A stretch of DNA of 64,000 bases from Geobacter sp. UBA6151 (lineage in GTDB: Bacteria; Desulfobacterota; Desulfuromonadia; Geobacterales; Pseudopelobacteraceae): contig DIUT01000065.1 of the NCBI GenBank assembly GCA_002423105.1, forward strand, positions 20,986 to 84,985, read 5' to 3'. Position numbers and translations under genes: made by a program. Positions 61,351-64,000 of this stretch are shown here, one piece after another (position 1 is the stretch's first letter; every line of letters begins with the position of its first letter). The notes beneath the pieces are model-generated. The model made no database searches, was not told where the DNA came from, and saw nothing but the letters and a program-made list of their open reading frames with translations.

Positions 61351-62763
61351 ATGACTGAACAGCGTAAAGACCTAATGAGCAGACTCCCCAAGATGGACAA
61401 GCTGCTCATGTGGCCTGAGGTACAATCCCTGGCTGCATCCACACCCCATCCAACCCTTCGCAACACAGCCCGAACCACACTCGACTCACTGCGTCTGTTA
61501 TTGGAACATGATCCTGAAATTGATATTTCCCGTGAACAAATCACCCGATTGATCCAGGAAGAATTACATCGACATACAACAGCGAGCCTGAAACGGGTCA
61601 TTAACGGCAGCGGCGTGGTAATTCATACCAATCTTGGCCGTTCACCGCTGCCTGAAGCTGCCAAAGAAGCTTTACTGCTGAATGCGGCCTGTGGCTACTG
61701 CAACCTTGAGTTCAACCTGGAGCTGGGAGAACGGGGCGAACGCTATATTCATGTTGAACAACTGCTTTGTGAACTAACCGGTGCAGAGGCGGCATTGGTG
61801 GTAAACAATAATGCAGCTGCGGTACTGTTGGCTCTTTCGGCACTGGCAGCAAACCGCGAGGTACTTGTATCGCGAGGAGAACTGGTGGAAATTGGCGGTT
61901 CTTTTCGCATTCCGGATGTAATGATGCAAAGTGGGGCAGCATTGGTTGAAGTGGGAACAACTAACCGGACCCATCCAAAAGACTATCAGCAAGCAATTAC
62001 CGATAAGACCGCCCTGCTACTGAAGGTACACACCAGTAATTTTGCCATAGTAGGATTTACAACGGAGACTGATACCGCCGAACTGGTCACTATCGCCCGC
62101 GAAGCAGATATTCCGGTCATGATAGATGCAGGTAGTGGCTGCCTTGTGGACCTTACCCGCTTCGGTATCAACGGGGAGACACCAGTCCCGAAACATATCA
62201 GGGATGGCGCTGATCTGGTTACATTCAGTGGAGACAAACTACTGGGTGGACCGCAGGCAGGTATAATCGTCGGCAAGAAAAAACTGATCTCACAGATAAA
62301 ATGTCATCCGTTGTTGCGAGCCCTCCGTATCGATAAACTTAGCATTGCAGCCCTTGAGACAACCCTACGCCTGTATCGGAATGAACAGCAGGCAATGATG
62401 CAGATTCCAACGTTGCGCATGTTGACCATACCTTTTGAAGAGCTTGCCCGAAAAGCACGCCGGATACTGCGTCGTTTGCGCTCTCTTCTGCCACCAACGG
62501 TAACTCTCACATTACGGGATGGCGTATCAACTCCAGGCGGCGGCTCATTTCCACTGGTGAAGCTACCAACCCGACTGATCGAAATATCTCTCCCCGCTAC
62601 TCCGGCTCATCACTTGGAAACGGCATTGCGTTCCACCAGGCCACCGGTTATCGGCCGCCTCCAGCACGGCTGTTTCCTGCTCGATGTTCGCACGTTGTCT
62701 GATGACGATCTAGCGCTTTTATCCGACGCGCTTCATCAGGTTTTGGAGGTCTGCAATGCTTGA
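61351..62763 (+). CDS. selA: L-seryl-tRNA(Sec) selenium transferase
   Basis: 470 residues. SelA features: HTNLGRSPLPEAAKEALL (gate), YCNLEFNLELGERGERYIHVEQLLCELTGAEAALVVNNNAAAVLLAL, VEIGGSFRIPDVM, and the PLP Lys in FSGDKLLGGPQAGIIVG near residue 295. With selenophosphate it converts Ser-tRNA(Sec) to Sec-tRNA(Sec). The next gene is ispD rather than selB. The 3' end overlaps ispD by 8 bp. Confidence 0.96.
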   Translation: MTEQRKDLMSRLPKMDKLLMWPEVQSLAASTPHPTLRNTARTTLDSLRLLLEHDPEIDISREQITRLIQEELHRHTTASLKRVINGSGVVIHTNLGRSPLPEAAKEALLLNAACGYCNLEFNLELGERGERYIHVEQLLCELTGAEAALVVNNNAAAVLLALSALAANREVLVSRGELVEIGGSFRIPDVMMQSGAALVEVGTTNRTHPKDYQQAITDKTALLLKVHTSNFAIVGFTTETDTAELVTIAREADIPVMIDAGSGCLVDLTRFGINGETPVPKHIRDGADLVTFSGDKLLGGPQAGIIVGKKKLISQIKCHPLLRALRIDKLSIAALETTLRLYRNEQQAMMQIPTLRMLTIPFEELARKARRILRRLRSLLPPTVTLTLRDGVSTPGGGSFPLVKLPTRLIEISLPATPAHHLETALRSTRPPVIGRLQHGCFLLDVRTLSDDDLALLSDALHQVLEVCNA

Positions 62764-63460
62764 ACCACGTGCTTTTGCAGTGGTACCAGCCGCAGGTATG
62801 GGTAAGCGTATGGGCGCGGATATTAACAAGCAGTATCTGCTGCTTGATGGTATGCCGATTGTTGCCAGAACGCTTCAGGTTTTGCAGCAGTGCGACCTGA
62901 TTGCCGGAATCATTCTGGTAACACCAGAGCAGGAAATTCCCTATTGCCGCAGCGAAGTTGTGGAACGCTATAATTTAACGAAGGTACTATGCATTGTCCC
63001 TGGTGGTTCTGAAAGACAGCATTCAGTAATGAATGGACTGACAGAACTAATTAAACACGCCCTGCCTGAGGATATTGTATTGATCCACGATGGTGTTCGT
63101 CCCTTTATCGACAGTCAGCTGTTGCATCTCTCATACAAAACCGCTTGTGACACTGGTGGAGCTCTGGTTGCCGTGCCGGTTAAAGACACTATCAAAACCG
63201 TGCATGACGACATAATAACCGGCACCCCAGACCGCTCAAACCTCTGTCAAGCCCAGACTCCACAGACCTTCAGGTTTGACGTGATTCTGAAGGCTCATAT
63301 TCAGGCAGAACTGGATCGTTTTTTGGGAACAGATGACTGCTCACTGGTGGAACGGATGGGAGGGAATATCAAGATTGTACGGGGAAATTATCGTAACATA
63401 AAGATTACGACACCTGAGGATATGGTGCTTGCAGAGGCTTTTCTGGCTAATCCGCTGTAG
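62756..63460 (+). CDS. ispD: 2-C-methyl-D-erythritol 4-phosphate cytidylyltransferase
   Basis: 234 residues. VPAAGMGKRMGADINKQYLLLDGMPI near 11-36 holds the CTP-binding Gly-rich loop and conserved Arg/Lys; IVPGGSERQHSVMNGL, LIHDGVRPFID, VPVKDTIK and QTPQTFRFDVI complete the pattern. It makes CDP-ME in the non-mevalonate isoprenoid pathway. It is stand-alone, with no IspF fusion. Its last 14 bp overlap the convergent receiver gene. Confidence 0.95.
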   Translation: MLEPRAFAVVPAAGMGKRMGADINKQYLLLDGMPIVARTLQVLQQCDLIAGIILVTPEQEIPYCRSEVVERYNLTKVLCIVPGGSERQHSVMNGLTELIKHALPEDIVLIHDGVRPFIDSQLLHLSYKTACDTGGALVAVPVKDTIKTVHDDIITGTPDRSNLCQAQTPQTFRFDVILKAHIQAELDRFLGTDDCSLVERMGGNIKIVRGNYRNIKITTPEDMVLAEAFLANPL

Positions 63461-63863
63461 AACTTTCTATAAGATTTAAGGCTAATAATGTTTTATACAA
63501 CTTTTCCGGTCTGACCGGCTTGACCAGATGTGCAGCTGACTGAGCTGCTATATAGGCTTGAATCACATCATGGGGCGTACCCAGCGATGATAGAATAATG
63601 ATATCAACCCCTCGATCAATCAAAATCCCTTGGTGTGCCTCAATCTTACGAATTGCTTTAGCAGCTCCATGACCATCAAGACCGGGCATCAGTATATCCA
63701 TGAAAATCACTTGGTAGGGATGGTCAGTTGCCAGCGCGGCAACGAACATTTCTACCCCTTCATTGCCATTGGCTGCCATATCGCATGTTGCATATTCCAA
63801 TAGCTGGGTAGCAAGCAGTTCACGGCTTAATTCATCATCATCAACGATCAGGCAACGTAACAT
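63447..63863 (-). CDS. Single-domain response regulator
   Basis: 138 residues from the ATG at 63863 (AAGGA 7 bases upstream). It is one receiver domain: LIVDDDELSRELLATQLL, phospho-Asp in VIFMDILMPGLDGHGAA near 57, SSLGTP as the Ser/Thr switch region and LVKPVRPEKLYKTL with the conserved Lys. No output domain. It could be a phosphate sink or relay for one of the orphan hybrid kinases. The 3' end overlaps ispD by 14 bp; the 5' side faces the end of an rRNA operon. Confidence 0.9.
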   Translation of the reverse strand: MLRCLIVDDDELSRELLATQLLEYATCDMAANGNEGVEMFVAALATDHPYQVIFMDILMPGLDGHGAAKAIRKIEAHQGILIDRGVDIIILSSLGTPHDVIQAYIAAQSAAHLVKPVRPEKLYKTLLALNLIESSTAD

Positions 63864-63937
63864 TAACAATCCTTACTCATATGATTACGACATTTCGTAT
63901 GTAGTAAGATATCATGATCATTTGTAAATACAAGCAA

Positions 63938-63975
63938 CAAAGCCCCGTCACTCTTGTATGAGTAACGGGGCTTTG
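63938..63975 (-). terminator. rRNA-operon terminator
   Basis: CAAAGCCCCGTTACTC and GAGTGACGGGGCTTTG (minus strand) form a 16-bp stem with one G-U pair and a 6-base loop; on the plus strand the same position is a C-A mismatch, so the minus strand is the intended one. It begins 10 bases after the 5S-like 3' end at 63986, followed by TTGCTTGTATTT. Confidence 0.8.
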
Positions 63976-63985
63976 TGTTATTAAT

Positions 63986-64000
63986 TCTGGCGGCGACCTA
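63986..64000 (-). rRNA. 5S rRNA, 3' end only (truncated by window end)
   Basis: The minus strand from 64000 to 63986 reads TAGGTCGCCGCCAGA, the usual ending of bacterial 5S rRNA (as in ...GAGAGTAGGTCGCCGCCAG). A terminator follows at once. Only 15 bases are visible, so the call rests on the tail sequence and on the position of the terminator; the rest of the rRNA operon would lie to the right of the window. Confidence 0.65.

Noticed and set aside
1..64000. CRISPR arrays, prophage or transposase genes
   Set aside because: No regular spacer repeats, no cas, integrase, terminase or transposase motifs were found on either strand.

Overview
The window reads as a chromosomal segment of a delta-proteobacterium of the Geobacter/Trichlorobacter/Pelobacter type (Desulfuromonadota). 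The signs are dense two-component signalling with many hybrid histidine kinases, a sigma54-type regulator pair, a group-4-hydrogenase-related membrane complex without Ni-Fe ligands, a DHH-CBS-polyA-polymerase fusion, selenocysteine machinery (selA), and numerous small Gly/Met-rich exported proteins. Genes are packed tightly, with many ATGA-type overlaps. No phage, insertion sequence with transposase, or CRISPR array was seen.

Layout. 1-4.7 kb: 3' end of hemH, a CpxP/ZraP-like periplasmic protein, a PepSY-like protein, an OmpR/EnvZ-type pair, a LUD-domain protein and a ComF protein. 4.8-5.5 kb: an Rrf2/IscR-like regulator. 5.5-11.7 kb: five exported proteins read leftward (outer-membrane protein, OB-fold-like protein, DUF2202 protein, lipoprotein, Gly-rich protein), behind a candidate sigma54 promoter and a pair of enhancer-like palindromes, next to an NtrC-type regulator and its kinase. 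11.8-16.1 kb: two periplasmic binding proteins and a sensor kinase. 16.1-30.1 kb: two citrate-synthase-like proteins that appear to lack the catalytic residues, divergent from an acetolactate-synthase-like ThDP enzyme, a TonB-dependent receptor, and an operon alternating binding proteins with hybrid kinases. 30.2-38.1 kb: a GNAT acetyltransferase and a six-gene Ehr-like (energy-converting hydrogenase related) operon interrupted by a MITE-like inverted repeat. 38.2-44.1 kb: DUF815 ATPase, Dus, a SlyD-type isomerase preceded by a highly structured intergenic region, a Pro-rich secreted protein, a PilT/U ATPase and a DUF4388 protein. 44.2-51.7 kb: DUF2288, isochorismatase-like hydrolase, carbonic anhydrase, cupin, Tpx, alpha/beta hydrolase, YihY, a binding-protein/hybrid kinase fusion and a Nudix hydrolase. 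51.7-55.1 kb: tRNA-Phe, then FecR, OmpA and CHASE2/HD-GYP proteins. 55-60.4 kb (leftward): GluQ, a tRNA nucleotidyltransferase fusion, GalE and a sugar isomerase-like protein. 60.6-63.5 kb: GntR regulator, selA, ispD. 63.4-64 kb: a lone receiver protein, and the terminator and last bases of a leftward rRNA operon (5S 3' end).

How the parts work together. Much of the window is sensing. At least five separate modules pair periplasmic sensing with phosphotransfer, and three of them use solute-binding proteins with no permease gene nearby, which suggests ligand sensing rather than uptake. The strongest undescribed candidates are: (1) the sigma54-controlled cluster of exported proteins at 5.5-9.1 kb; (2) the two degenerate citrate synthases beside the ThDP enzyme, TonB receptor and multi-kinase relay; (3) the Ehr-like complex; and (4) the structured, possibly attenuator-like leader upstream of slyD. 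All assignments were made by eye from sequence motifs; no database search was run.
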